Shown here piece after piece: positions 1 to 6,358 of a stretch of 6,652 nucleotides of DNA. The notes below the pieces were generated by a model. That model was given only the letters and a program-made list of their open reading frames with translations, was not told the DNA's origin and made no database searches. Every line of letters begins with the position of its first letter. Position 1 is the stretch's first letter. Source of the DNA: an uncultured Lachnospiraceae bacterium (lineage in GTDB: Bacteria > Bacillota > Clostridia > Lachnospirales > Lachnospiraceae); assembly GCA_937950565.1 (NCBI GenBank), contig CALFCS010000074.1:1-6652 (forward strand), written 5' to 3'. Made by a program: the position numbers and the translations under genes.

Positions 1-317
1 CTTACGCTCCATGTATCAACCATGGTATCAAGAAGGGTATGAGCAAGGCTCAGACAGAGGAAGCACTTGCAGTAGAATGCGGATACTGGAATAACTTCAG
101 ATATAATCCGGCAGCAGAAGGTGCGAAGTTCACACTTGACAGCAAAGAACCAAAACAGGAAGGATATCAGGACTTCCTTGATGGAGAAGTTCGTTACAAT
201 GCTCTTAAGAGAGCAGATCCGGAAAAGGCAGCAAGACTCTTTGCTAAGAATGAGGAAGAGGCTATGGACAGATATGCTTATCTGAAGAAGCTGGTAACGC
301 TGTATGGCGAAGAATAA
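1..317 (+). CDS. nifJ: Pyruvate:ferredoxin (flavodoxin) oxidoreductase, C-terminal fragment (5' truncated by window)
   Basis: The reading frame is open from base 3 to the TAA at 315-317, giving the last 104 residues of a protein whose start lies outside the window. The fragment opens with YAPCINHGIKKGM, a hallmark of the C-terminal part of the thiamine-diphosphate domain of single-chain pyruvate:ferredoxin oxidoreductases. In the family the cysteine of this motif is the distant fourth ligand of the proximal 4Fe-4S cluster. The following stretch (ECGYWNNFRYNP, then DFLDGEVRY and an acidic helix near the end) is also typical of the family C-terminus. The enzyme is cytosolic and converts pyruvate and CoA to acetyl-CoA, CO2 and reduced ferredoxin, the usual pyruvate route in strict anaerobes. 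The ATG at base 39 is an internal methionine, not the start. The gene ends at a strong terminator, so it is not joined to the next gene. Family assignment is firm; preference for pyruvate over another 2-oxoacid is inferred. Confidence 0.93.
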   Translation, partial: YAPCINHGIKKGMSKAQTEEALAVECGYWNNFRYNPAAEGAKFTLDSKEPKQEGYQDFLDGEVRYNALKRADPEKAARLFAKNEEEAMDRYAYLKKLVTLYGEE

Positions 318-347
318 GAGGTAAAGATAACCTCGTTGTTATATCAG

Positions 348-386
348 AAAAGAGTGGCGGCCACAGTTGTGGCTGCCATTCTTTTT
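348..386 (+). terminator. Rho-independent terminator of the nifJ unit
   Basis: A long inverted repeat pairs 348-364 with 369-385 around the 4-base loop AGTT. The core TGGCGGCCAC / GTGGCTGCCA has one G-U pair, and the stem extends outward through AAAAGAG / TTCTTTT with another G-U pair. It runs into T382-T386. The A-run on the left arm could let it work on the opposite strand too, but no gene converges here. It begins about 30 bases after the nifJ stop. A small GAGGT/ACCTC hairpin (318-334) lies between them. Confidence 0.92.
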
Positions 387-420
387 GATTCAAAGTGGAA
401 ATATTATGGAAATTATTTGG

Positions 421-449
421 TTGACGAAATGTGGGATGGTGAGTATAAT
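421..449 (+). promoter_or_regulatory. Sigma-A promoter of the HTH-Uma2 gene
   Basis: The -35 box TTGACG (421-426) is followed after exactly 17 bases by a perfect -10 box TATAAT (444-449). The predicted transcript start near 456 gives a leader of under 20 bases, just enough for the AAGGAAGG ribosome binding site at 459-466. This is the main reason for starting the following gene at 474 and not further upstream. Only one position departs from the two consensus hexamers. Confidence 0.85.
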
Positions 450-473
450 ATAGGTAAGAAGGAAGGTGTGGAT

Positions 474-1250
474 ATGACGGTAGCAGAGATGAAGAGGAAA
501 AAGCAGGAATTAGGATATACGAATGAGATGATAGCAGAATTGTCTGGTGTTCCGCTTGGCACAGTGCAGAAGATATTTGCAGGAGTGACAGATTCGCCGA
601 GATATGATACATTACAGGCATTGGAGAAGGCGTTTCGTGATAATTTACCTGATATGCTGAAGGAGCCGGTGTTGGGATATCAATCAAAAAGACAGAGAGA
701 ATATACACTGAGGGATTATTATGAACTTCCGGAAGAATGCAGAGTAGAATTGATTGATGGGAAGTTTTATGATATGGCTGCACCGAGTACGATTCATCAG
801 GCACTGTCTCTCGCAATTGGACAGAAGATATCGGGTTATATTATGGGGAAGAAAGGAAAGTGTGTGCCTTTTACAGCTCCGGTAGACGTTCAGCTCGATT
901 GTGATGACAGGACAATGGTTCAGCCGGATGTTCTGGTGGTATGTGACCGCAGCAAGATTATCAGACGCTGTGTCTATGGCGCACCGGATTTTATTATAGA
1001 GATACTTTCTGCATCTACCAGGAAGAAAGATATGACGCTGAAGCTGACAAAATATGCAGAAGCCGGAGTGTGTGAATATTGGCTGGTTGATCCGGATAAA
1101 AGGAAAATTATAGTGTATGATCTTGAGAATGAGGAGATTCCGGCAATATATGGATTTGATGCTAAGGTGCCTGTAGGAATCTTTGACGGGGAATGTGAGA
1201 TTGATTTTGCAGAAATATATGAGTATATCAGCTTTCTATATGAGGAGTGA
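474..1250 (+). CDS. HTH-Uma2 (DUF820) fusion protein, predicted PD-(D/E)XK nuclease-fold
   Basis: 258 residues. Residues about 4-54 form a Cro/C1-type helix-turn-helix: EMIAELSGVPLGTVQKIF fits the two HTH helices, and SPRYDTLQALEKAF is the usual closing helix. Residues about 76-215 match the Uma2 family: YTLRDYYELPEE, then VELIDGKFYDM (E92), VQPDVLVVCD (P151, D152), PDFIIEILSAS (E176), and D186, K190, Y194 leading to GVCEYWLVDPD. D152 and E176 are the likely metal-binding acidic residues of the PD-(D/E)XK core, with the lysine probably displaced as in relatives. Uma2 proteins are called putative endonucleases, but their biological role is not established. The start is ATG 474, behind AAGGAAGG (459-466) with 7-base spacing and just downstream of the promoter. 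The frame stays open upstream to a TTG at 336, but that extension would cross the terminator and promoter. No partner gene is adjacent and no terminator is visible after it. Domain calls are firm; DNA cleavage is inferred. Confidence 0.85.
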   Translation: MTVAEMKRKKQELGYTNEMIAELSGVPLGTVQKIFAGVTDSPRYDTLQALEKAFRDNLPDMLKEPVLGYQSKRQREYTLRDYYELPEECRVELIDGKFYDMAAPSTIHQALSLAIGQKISGYIMGKKGKCVPFTAPVDVQLDCDDRTMVQPDVLVVCDRSKIIRRCVYGAPDFIIEILSASTRKKDMTLKLTKYAEAGVCEYWLVDPDKRKIIVYDLENEEIPAIYGFDAKVPVGIFDGECEIDFAEIYEYISFLYEE

Positions 1251-1314
1251 ACGGTACGAATATGAGATATCTGTTAGAATTGCTCCGATTACCCTGCTAA
1301 AAAAATAACATTGG

Positions 1315-1343
1315 TTGACAATTACGCTGAAAGATGATAAAAC
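1315..1343 (+). promoter_or_regulatory. Promoter of the lysine riboswitch-transporter unit
   Basis: A perfect -35 TTGACA (1315-1320) is followed after 17 bases by TAAAAC (1338-1343), a 4/6 match to the -10 consensus, preceded by TGA (1335-1337) as in an extended -10. Transcription would begin near 1350, about 15 bases before the first riboswitch helix, which is where a riboswitch promoter should lie. The stretch 1251-1314, between the Uma2 gene and this promoter, holds nothing else I can recognise. Confidence 0.75.
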
Positions 1344-1363
1344 ATTAGTATATGAATAATGAA

Positions 1364-1531
1364 ACTTGATAGAGGCGCAGGTTTTATCAGTATCCGGCGG
1401 ACATAAGTGTGGGGAAACTGTCCGTAGGAAAAAGGAAAATCTGCCGAAGGAATGATAATCCCCAATTATGATTCCTGGGACGCAGTCAGAATATGCTGCG
1501 GACTGTCACATCAGTGGAGCGCTATCGTAGT
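1364..1531 (+). promoter_or_regulatory. Lysine riboswitch (L-box) aptamer
   Basis: Conserved L-box blocks appear in the right order: GATAGAGGCGCA (1368-1379), AGTA (1389-1392), GCCGAAG (1443-1449), CTGGG (1475-1479), CTGTCA (1503-1508) and GGAGCGCTATC (1516-1526). The helices can be traced. P1 is GATAG 1368-1372 with CTATC 1522-1526. P2 is CAGGTTTT 1378-1385 with AAAATCTG 1436-1443, and an inner stem CGGACA / TGTCCG follows. P3 is AGGAAT and ATAAT (1448-1459) with ATTAT and ATTCCT (1465-1476), with one G-G mismatch. P4 is CGCAG 1481-1485 with CTGCG 1496-1500. P5 is TCAC 1506-1509 with GTGG 1514-1517. The L2 segment TGGGG (1410-1414) is exactly complementary to the L3 loop CCCCA (1460-1464), the kissing interaction known for this class. 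The class binds L-lysine and normally lowers expression of lysine synthesis or uptake genes. Confidence 0.93.
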
Positions 1532-1553
1532 GTAACTTATGTATTGTAGAATG

Positions 1554-1620
1554 TATCTGTTCATATAATATGAGGAGGATAAGCCATGAGCGTGCCCGGT
1601 AAGCATTGTTCATGGCTTAT
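1554..1620 (+). promoter_or_regulatory. Predicted riboswitch expression platform with two mutually exclusive hairpins
   Basis: Hairpin A pairs ATAAGCCATGA (1579-1589) perfectly with TCATGGCTTAT (1610-1620). It buries the leader-ORF ATG (1586) directly after its Shine-Dalgarno, with a possible inner stem GTGC/GCAT. Hairpin B pairs TATCT (1554-1558) with GGATA (1577-1581, one G-U) and TCATA (1561-1565) with TATGA (1569-1573), so it involves the Shine-Dalgarno AGGAGG (1573-1578). The two share 1579-1581 and cannot both form fully. No stem followed by a T-run exists between the aptamer and the transporter gene, so control of translation is more likely than attenuation. The inverted repeat is seen directly; which hairpin goes with the lysine-bound state is unknown. 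Confidence 0.5.
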
Positions 1621-1663
1621 ATTATTGATGAAATACATAGGAAGAGAGGAAGATTCACAATGA
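1586..1663 (+). CDS. Possible 25-residue leader peptide, translationally coupled to the transporter
   Basis: The ATG at 1586 follows the strongest Shine-Dalgarno in this region, AGGAGG (1573-1578), with 7-base spacing. The frame begins MSVPGKHC, has a short hydrophobic middle (WLILLMKYI) and ends EEDSQ. Its TGA (1661-1663) overlaps the transporter ATG (1660-1662) as ATGA, the classic geometry for translational coupling. It contains only two lysine codons, so it is not a classical lysine-sensing attenuator peptide. The likely role is to deliver ribosomes to the transporter start, so that hairpins over the leader start would control both. The peptide resembles nothing I recognise, and the frame could be open by chance. 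The strong ribosome site with no other start to serve is the main argument that it is translated. Confidence 0.5.
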   Translation: MSVPGKHCSWLILLMKYIGREEDSQ

Positions 1664-3273
1664 GTGGAAAGAAAAGAGTGCTTTGGAGTGTACTCACAAT
1701 GTTATGTATTCTGTTGTGCAGTTCCATGACAGTATTTGCTGCCGATGAAGCGGCAGAGTATGTGCCGAAAATGTATGCATCATTTTGGGCATTAGTTCCG
1801 CCAGTTGTTGCAATTGTGCTGGCGCTTATTACAAAGGAAGTATACAGCTCCCTTTTTGTAGGAATTTTGATGGGTGGTCTGTTTTATTCAGGAGGTCAGT
1901 TTGAATTAACGATTACACATGTGTTCCAGGATGGTATCGTAGGAGTATTATCTGACAGCTATAATGTTGGTATTCTTGTATTCCTGGTTGTTCTTGGAAT
2001 CATGGTATGTATGATGAACCGTGCAGGTGGTTCCGCGGCATTCGGAAGATGGGCAAGCACCCATATTAAGAGTCGTGTCGGGGCACAGCTTGCGACAATT
2101 CTGCTTGGAATATTGATTTTTGTAGATGACTATTTTAACTGTCTGACAGTAGGAAGCGTAATGCGTCCGGTAACAGATAAGCACAACGTATCCCGTGCAA
2201 AGTTATCTTATCTGATTGATGCGACAGCAGCGCCGGTATGTATCATTGCGCCGATTTCTTCATGGGCGGCGGCGGTTACCGGTTTCGTAGAAGGAGAGGA
2301 CGGATTTTCTGTTTTCATCCGTGCGATTCCTTATAACTATTATGCTTTGCTGACGATTGTTATGATGATTACAATCGTTGTGTTGAAGATGGACTTTGGT
2401 TCCATGAAATTACATGAACAGAATGCGATGAAGGGTGATTTGTACACAACACCGGACAGACCATATGCAAATGCAGAAAATGAAGAGACACCGAACAGTA
2501 AGGGCGGGGTTATTGACTTGGTATTTCCGGTTGTAGTTCTGATCATTGCGTGCGTAATCGGTATGATCTATACAGGTGGTTTCTTTAGCGGTACTGGTTT
2601 TGTAGAGGCTTTCTCAGGAAGTGATGCGTCTGTAGGACTTATGCTTGGAAGTTTCTTTGCACTTGTAATTACAATTGTATTTTATGCAGTGAGAAGAGTG
2701 CTGAAGTTCAGTGAGTCTATGGAATGTGTGCCAGAAGGCTTTAAAGCGATGGTACCGGCAATTTTAATTTTGACTTTTGCATGGACATTGAAGGCAATGA
2801 CAGACAGCCTTGGCGCTGCTGAATTTGTTGCCGGAGTTATGGATTCTGCAGCAGGCGGACTTGTAAACTTCCTTCCGGCAATTATCTTTGTTGTTGGATG
2901 CTTCCTTGCATTTGCAACGGGTACATCATGGGGAACCTTTGGTATTCTGATTCCGATTGTAGTTGCTGTATTTGCAGGTACAAATGAGACAATGATGATT
3001 ATGTCTATTTCTGCATGTATGGCTGGCGCTGTATGTGGAGATCATTGTTCACCGATTTCTGATACAACGATTATGGCTTCCGCTGGAGCGCAGTGTAACC
3101 ATGTAAATCACGTATCCACGCAGCTTCCATATGCGATTACAGTTGCGATAGTATCTTTTGTGACATATGCGATTGCTGGATTTGTACGTAATCCGTTTAT
3201 CTGTCTGCCGATTGGTATTATCCTGATGGTAGGAACATTGGTTGTAATTAAGAATATGACAAAAGATAAATAA
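1660..3273 (+). CDS. lysW: NhaC-superfamily transporter under lysine riboswitch control, predicted lysine permease (LysW-like)
   Basis: 537 residues and highly hydrophobic, with roughly 12 or more membrane segments. Residues 1-27 look like a signal peptide or first membrane helix, with VFA-AD a plausible cleavage point. NhaC-superfamily signatures follow: SFWALVPPVVAIVLALITKEV (first 20: 41-60) near the start, FVDDYFNCLTVGSVMRPVTD at 154-173, ATGTSWGTFGILIP at 419-432, and CGDHCSPISDTTIMAS at 459-474. An acidic hydrophilic loop (about 245-283) splits the two halves. Family members exchange Na+ or H+, and some move organic substrates. A subgroup controlled by lysine riboswitches has been proposed as lysine transporters (LysW), and the L-box directly upstream puts this gene there. 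Start is ATG 1660, with GAGAGGAAG (1644-1652) at 7-base spacing and the leader-ORF stop overlapping it. A TTG at 1606 in the same frame has no ribosome site and lies in a hairpin arm. The gene is monocistronic. Family is firm; lysine as substrate is inferred. Confidence 0.88.
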   Translation: MSGKKRVLWSVLTMLCILLCSSMTVFAADEAAEYVPKMYASFWALVPPVVAIVLALITKEVYSSLFVGILMGGLFYSGGQFELTITHVFQDGIVGVLSDSYNVGILVFLVVLGIMVCMMNRAGGSAAFGRWASTHIKSRVGAQLATILLGILIFVDDYFNCLTVGSVMRPVTDKHNVSRAKLSYLIDATAAPVCIIAPISSWAAAVTGFVEGEDGFSVFIRAIPYNYYALLTIVMMITIVVLKMDFGSMKLHEQNAMKGDLYTTPDRPYANAENEETPNSKGGVIDLVFPVVVLIIACVIGMIYTGGFFSGTGFVEAFSGSDASVGLMLGSFFALVITIVFYAVRRVLKFSESMECVPEGFKAMVPAILILTFAWTLKAMTDSLGAAEFVAGVMDSAAGGLVNFLPAIIFVVGCFLAFATGTSWGTFGILIPIVVAVFAGTNETMMIMSISACMAGAVCGDHCSPISDTTIMASAGAQCNHVNHVSTQLPYAITVAIVSFVTYAIAGFVRNPFICLPIGIILMVGTLVVIKNMTKDK

Positions 3274-3284
3274 AAGTACGCTGC

Positions 3285-3326
3285 ACAAAAGGCGCTTCCA
3301 TAGAGGGGGCGTCTTTTGTTGTTTTT
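3285..3326 (+). terminator. Rho-independent terminator of the transporter unit
   Basis: A 15-bp stem pairs ACAAAAGGCGCTTCC (3285-3299) with GGGGGCGTCTTTTGT (3305-3319), including three G-U pairs, around the 5-base loop ATAGA. The T-rich tail TGTTTTT (3320-3326) follows. It starts 12 bases after the transporter stop, so this operon ends here. Confidence 0.9.
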
Positions 3327-3347
3327 CAGGTTGTTTTATCTTTGCCC

Positions 3348-3376
3348 TTGTAGAGTTGGGAGAAATTGTATAGAAT
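3348..3376 (+). promoter_or_regulatory. Candidate weak promoter of the M16C peptidase-era unit
   Basis: TAGAAT (3371-3376) is a 5/6 match to the -10 box. TTGTAG (3348-3353), 17 bases upstream, keeps only the TTG of the -35 box. A shifted alternative, TATAGA (3369-3374), is also possible. A promoter is needed in 3327-3412 because a strong terminator closes the preceding gene, but these boxes are much poorer than the other two promoters in the window. Confidence 0.4.
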
Positions 3377-3401
3377 AGATAACATAAGAAAATCTGCCGA
3401 T

Positions 3402-3430
3402 AAGGAAGGAGAATGAAAAACAGATTATGA
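3402..3430 (+). promoter_or_regulatory. Unusually spaced ribosome binding site and five-codon minigene before the peptidase start
   Basis: The purine run AAGGAAGGAG (3402-3411) is the only Shine-Dalgarno-like sequence near the start. It ends 15 bases before the ATG at 3427, longer than usual. An earlier ATG at 3413 opens the frame MKNRL and stops at TGA 3428-3430, overlapping the peptidase ATG as ATGA. The left part of the purine run (AAGGA, 3402-3406) is 6 bases from that first ATG. Either initiation at 3427 tolerates long spacing, or ribosomes reach it by reinitiation. Confidence 0.4.
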
Positions 3431-6348
3431 GCATCAGAGATGTAGAGACATACGAATTACTGAAAGAAGAAAACTTACAGGGGATCCAGTCAAAAGGGTA
3501 TCTGCTCAGACATAAAAAAAGCGGGGCAAGGGTTCTGCTTATAGAAAATGATGATGATAACAAAGTGTTCAGTATTGGATTCAGAACTCCACCGTCTGAC
3601 AGTACAGGTGTTCCGCATATTATGGAGCATTCGGTACTGTGTGGTTCTAAAAACTTTCCTGCAAGGGATCCTTTTGTAGAACTGGTCAAAGGTTCTTTAA
3701 ATACTTTTTTGAATGCTATGACTTATCCGGATAAAACGGTATATCCGGTGGCAAGCTGTAATGACAAGGATTTTCGTAATTTGATGCATGTTTATATGGA
3801 TGCAGTATTGTATCCTAATATATATGAGCATGAAGAAATATTCCGTCAGGAGGGTTGGAATTATCATCTGGAATCCGCGGATGGTAAGCTGTCTTATAAT
3901 GGCGTTGTATATAATGAAATGAAAGGAGCATTTTCATCTCCGGAAGGAGTGCTCGACAGAGTCATATTGAATACTTTGTTTCCGGATACTTCCTATGCAA
4001 ATGAGTCCGGGGGTGATCCGGAGAAAATTCCGGATTTAACTTATGAGCAGTTCCTGGATTTCCACAGGACGTATTATCATCCTTCGAACAGCTATATTTA
4101 TTTGTATGGAAATATAGATATGGAAGAAAGACTTCAGTGGCTTGACAGAGAGTATTTGAGTAAGTATGAGCGAAAAAATATTGATTCTGCAATCCGTTTC
4201 CAGGAACCTTTCCTGGAAATGAAGGAGCTTACAATTCCATACTCCATAACAAGTGATGAGCCGGAGGAGGAGAACACTTATCTGTCATACAACAAAGTAA
4301 TTGGTACAAGCCTGGATAAGGAGTTATATCTGGCTTTTCAGATTTTGGATTATGCACTGTTGTCAGCGCCTGGCGCACCATTGAAAAAAGCGCTTACTGA
4401 GGCCGGGGTCGGGAAAGACATTATGGGCTCCTATGATAATGGCATCTATCAACCGGTATTTTCTGTGATTGCGAAAAATGCAGATGCTGCGCAGAAAGAA
4501 GAATTTATAAAGATTATTGAGGATGTTTTGTCCGGTATTGTGAAAAATGGTATAGACAAGAGAGCCATTGAGGCTGGTATTAATTACCATGAATTCCGAT
4601 ACCGCGAGGCGGATTTTGGAAATTATCCAAAAGGTCTGATGTATGGACTCCAGATTATGGAAAGCTGGCTGTATGATGATGACAAGCCGTTTATCCATGT
4701 GGAGGCATTAGAAACATTCGAATATTTGAAGCAGCAGATGGAGACCAGATATTATGAGGAGCTGATTCAGAAATATCTGCTTGACAACAGGCATGGTGCG
4801 ATTGTGGTTGTTGAGCCAGAGAGAGGCCGTACCGCGCGCATGGATGCAGAGCTTGATGCAAGACTTCAGAAGTATAAAGAAAGTCTGGGAGCAGATAAGA
4901 TACAGAAATTAGTCGCCCGCACGGAGGCTCTGGACGCCTATCAGTCAGAGCCGGAAAGTGAGGAAGCGCTGGAGCGCATTCCGGTATTGAAAAGGGAAGA
5001 CATTTCCAGAGAAATTACTCCGTTTTATAATGAAGAAATGCAGCTTACCGGTGTCCCGGTAGTATTTCATGAAATAGAGACAAATGGAATCGGTTATGTG
5101 AGCGTTCTGTTTGATTTGTCAGGTGTTCCAGAAGAAGAGCTTCCTTATGTGGGACTTTTACAGTCGGTACTTGGCGTGATTGATACAGAGCATTATGAAT
5201 ATGGAGAATTGTTTAACGAGATCAATGTGCATACCGGGGGAATCGGAACAGCGCTGGAGCTTTATAATGATGTGACGAAGATTCGGGAGAAGGCATTTAA
5301 AGCAACTTTTGAGATAAAAGGAAAGGCTCTGTATCCAAAGCTTTCCAAGACATTTGAAATGATGGGAGAGATACTGACTGCTTCCAGACTGGATGATACG
5401 AAGCGAATCAGAGAAATACTTGAGATGTTGAAATCAAGGCTTTTGATGCATTTCCAATCCTCCGGACATACAACAGCTGCACTTCGTGCACTTGCTTATG
5501 CATCTCCGTCTGCAAGATTTAAGGATATGACAAATGGAATTGCTTTTTATTATGTAATTGCAGACCTGGTAGAGCATTTTGAGGAAAAGAAGGAACAAAT
5601 TTCTTCCATATTAGCAAAGCTTGCGAGAAAAATCTTCCGTCCAGATAATATGATGGTCAGTTACACGGCGGCGCGCGAGGGACTTGATAAAATGGAAGAG
5701 ATGATTGCAGGATTAAAAGAGAAGCTTTATATGGAAGAGACTGAGGAAACTCCGTGTATCGTCCACTGTGAGAAGAAGAATGAAGGATTTAAGACTGCGT
5801 CAAAGGTACAGTATGTTGCCCGTGCCGGGAATTTTATTGATCAGGGTGTGTCCTACACAGGAGCGCTTCAGATATTGAAGGTCATTCTGAGTTATGATTA
5901 TCTGTGGCAGAATATACGTGTAAAGGGCGGGGCATATGGATGCATGAGTAATTTCACAAGAATCGGTGATGGATATTTTGTGTCTTACAGGGACCCGAAT
6001 CTGAAACGGACAAATGAGGTCTATGAAGGAGTTGTGGATTATCTGAAAAACTTTACGGTTAGTGAACGGGATATGACGAAATATATTATAGGGACGATGA
6101 GTGGCATCGACCAGCCGATGACTCCGATGATAAAGGGCGAACGTTCTATGAACCTTTATATGAATAAGGTGAGCGCCCAGATGATTCGGGAAGAACGTAA
6201 TCAGATACTGGATGCTACACAGGAGGATATCCGTGCGCTTTACCGTGTGGCAGAGGCAGTGCTTAAGACAGGGCAGTTCTGTGTAATCGGCAGTGAAGAG
6301 AAGATAGAAGAAGAAAAAGAACTATTTGATACTTTGACAAGTTTTTAA
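3427..6348 (+). CDS. M16C family zinc metallopeptidase (insulinase superfamily, PreP/Cym1/falcilysin-like)
   Basis: 973 residues, full length for the M16C family, whose single chain folds into two halves enclosing a chamber that degrades unfolded peptides. The inverted zinc motif HxxEH is HIMEH at 64-68: H64 and H68 bind zinc and E67 is the catalytic base. E164 in VYNEMKGAFS is the third ligand. Flanking blocks HSVLCGSKNFPARDPF and GSLNTFLNAMTYPDKTVYP are diagnostic of the PreP/Cym1 branch. Near the C-terminus RVKGGAYG supplies R831 and Y837, spaced like the conserved Arg-Tyr pair of the family that completes the active site. The middle region (about 470-720), with charged stretches, fits the M16C-associated domain. 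There is no signal peptide or membrane segment, so it should be cytosolic. All catalytic residues are present, so it is probably active. The ATG at 3427 fits the expected N-terminus, and no better in-frame start lies upstream. The era gene begins 10 bases after its stop. Its physiological substrate in bacteria is not known to me. Confidence 0.92.
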   Translation: MSIRDVETYELLKEENLQGIQSKGYLLRHKKSGARVLLIENDDDNKVFSIGFRTPPSDSTGVPHIMEHSVLCGSKNFPARDPFVELVKGSLNTFLNAMTYPDKTVYPVASCNDKDFRNLMHVYMDAVLYPNIYEHEEIFRQEGWNYHLESADGKLSYNGVVYNEMKGAFSSPEGVLDRVILNTLFPDTSYANESGGDPEKIPDLTYEQFLDFHRTYYHPSNSYIYLYGNIDMEERLQWLDREYLSKYERKNIDSAIRFQEPFLEMKELTIPYSITSDEPEEENTYLSYNKVIGTSLDKELYLAFQILDYALLSAPGAPLKKALTEAGVGKDIMGSYDNGIYQPVFSVIAKNADAAQKEEFIKIIEDVLSGIVKNGIDKRAIEAGINYHEFRYREADFGNYPKGLMYGLQIMESWLYDDDKPFIHVEALETFEYLKQQMETRYYEELIQKYLLDNRHGAIVVVEPERGRTARMDAELDARLQKYKESLGADKIQKLVARTEALDAYQSEPESEEALERIPVLKREDISREITPFYNEEMQLTGVPVVFHEIETNGIGYVSVLFDLSGVPEEELPYVGLLQSVLGVIDTEHYEYGELFNEINVHTGGIGTALELYNDVTKIREKAFKATFEIKGKALYPKLSKTFEMMGEILTASRLDDTKRIREILEMLKSRLLMHFQSSGHTTAALRALAYASPSARFKDMTNGIAFYYVIADLVEHFEEKKEQISSILAKLARKIFRPDNMMVSYTAAREGLDKMEEMIAGLKEKLYMEETEETPCIVHCEKKNEGFKTASKVQYVARAGNFIDQGVSYTGALQILKVILSYDYLWQNIRVKGGAYGCMSNFTRIGDGYFVSYRDPNLKRTNEVYEGVVDYLKNFTVSERDMTKYIIGTMSGIDQPMTPMIKGERSMNLYMNKVSAQMIREERNQILDATQEDIRALYRVAEAVLKTGQFCVIGSEEKIEEEKELFDTLTSF

Positions 6349-6358
6349 AGAGGGACAT

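Noticed and set aside
336..473. N-terminal extension of the Uma2 protein from a TTG at 336
   Set aside because: The extension would be encoded by the nifJ terminator and the Uma2 promoter itself. ATG 474 has a well-spaced ribosome site just downstream of the promoter.
262..816. 184-codon open frame on the - strand
   Set aside because: It lies opposite the nifJ end and the HTH-Uma2 gene, crosses the terminator and promoter, has no visible ribosome site and a low-complexity S/P/H/Y-rich composition typical of an antisense shadow.
1402..1541. CATAAGT (1402-1408) exactly complementary to ACTTATG (1535-1541)
   Set aside because: The 5' copy sits in the P2 arm next to the kissing loop. A 7-base match over this distance is easily chance, and pairing would break the aptamer.
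1564..1569. TATAAT inside the leader as an internal promoter
   Set aside because: No acceptable -35 box lies 16-18 bases upstream. The sequence is better explained as part of the TCATATAATATGA hairpin near the Shine-Dalgarno.
1344..1600. T-box leader as an alternative to the riboswitch
   Set aside because: I see no T-box 14-base signature or specifier-loop arrangement, while all L-box blocks are present in order.
1606..1659. Upstream TTG start for the transporter at 1606
   Set aside because: There is no ribosome site before 1606, which lies within a hairpin. ATG 1660 has GAGAGGAAG at 7 bases and begins a normal signal-like membrane segment.
1586..1663. Leader ORF as a classical lysine attenuation peptide
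   Set aside because: It has only two separated lysine codons and there is no terminator/antiterminator pair after it.
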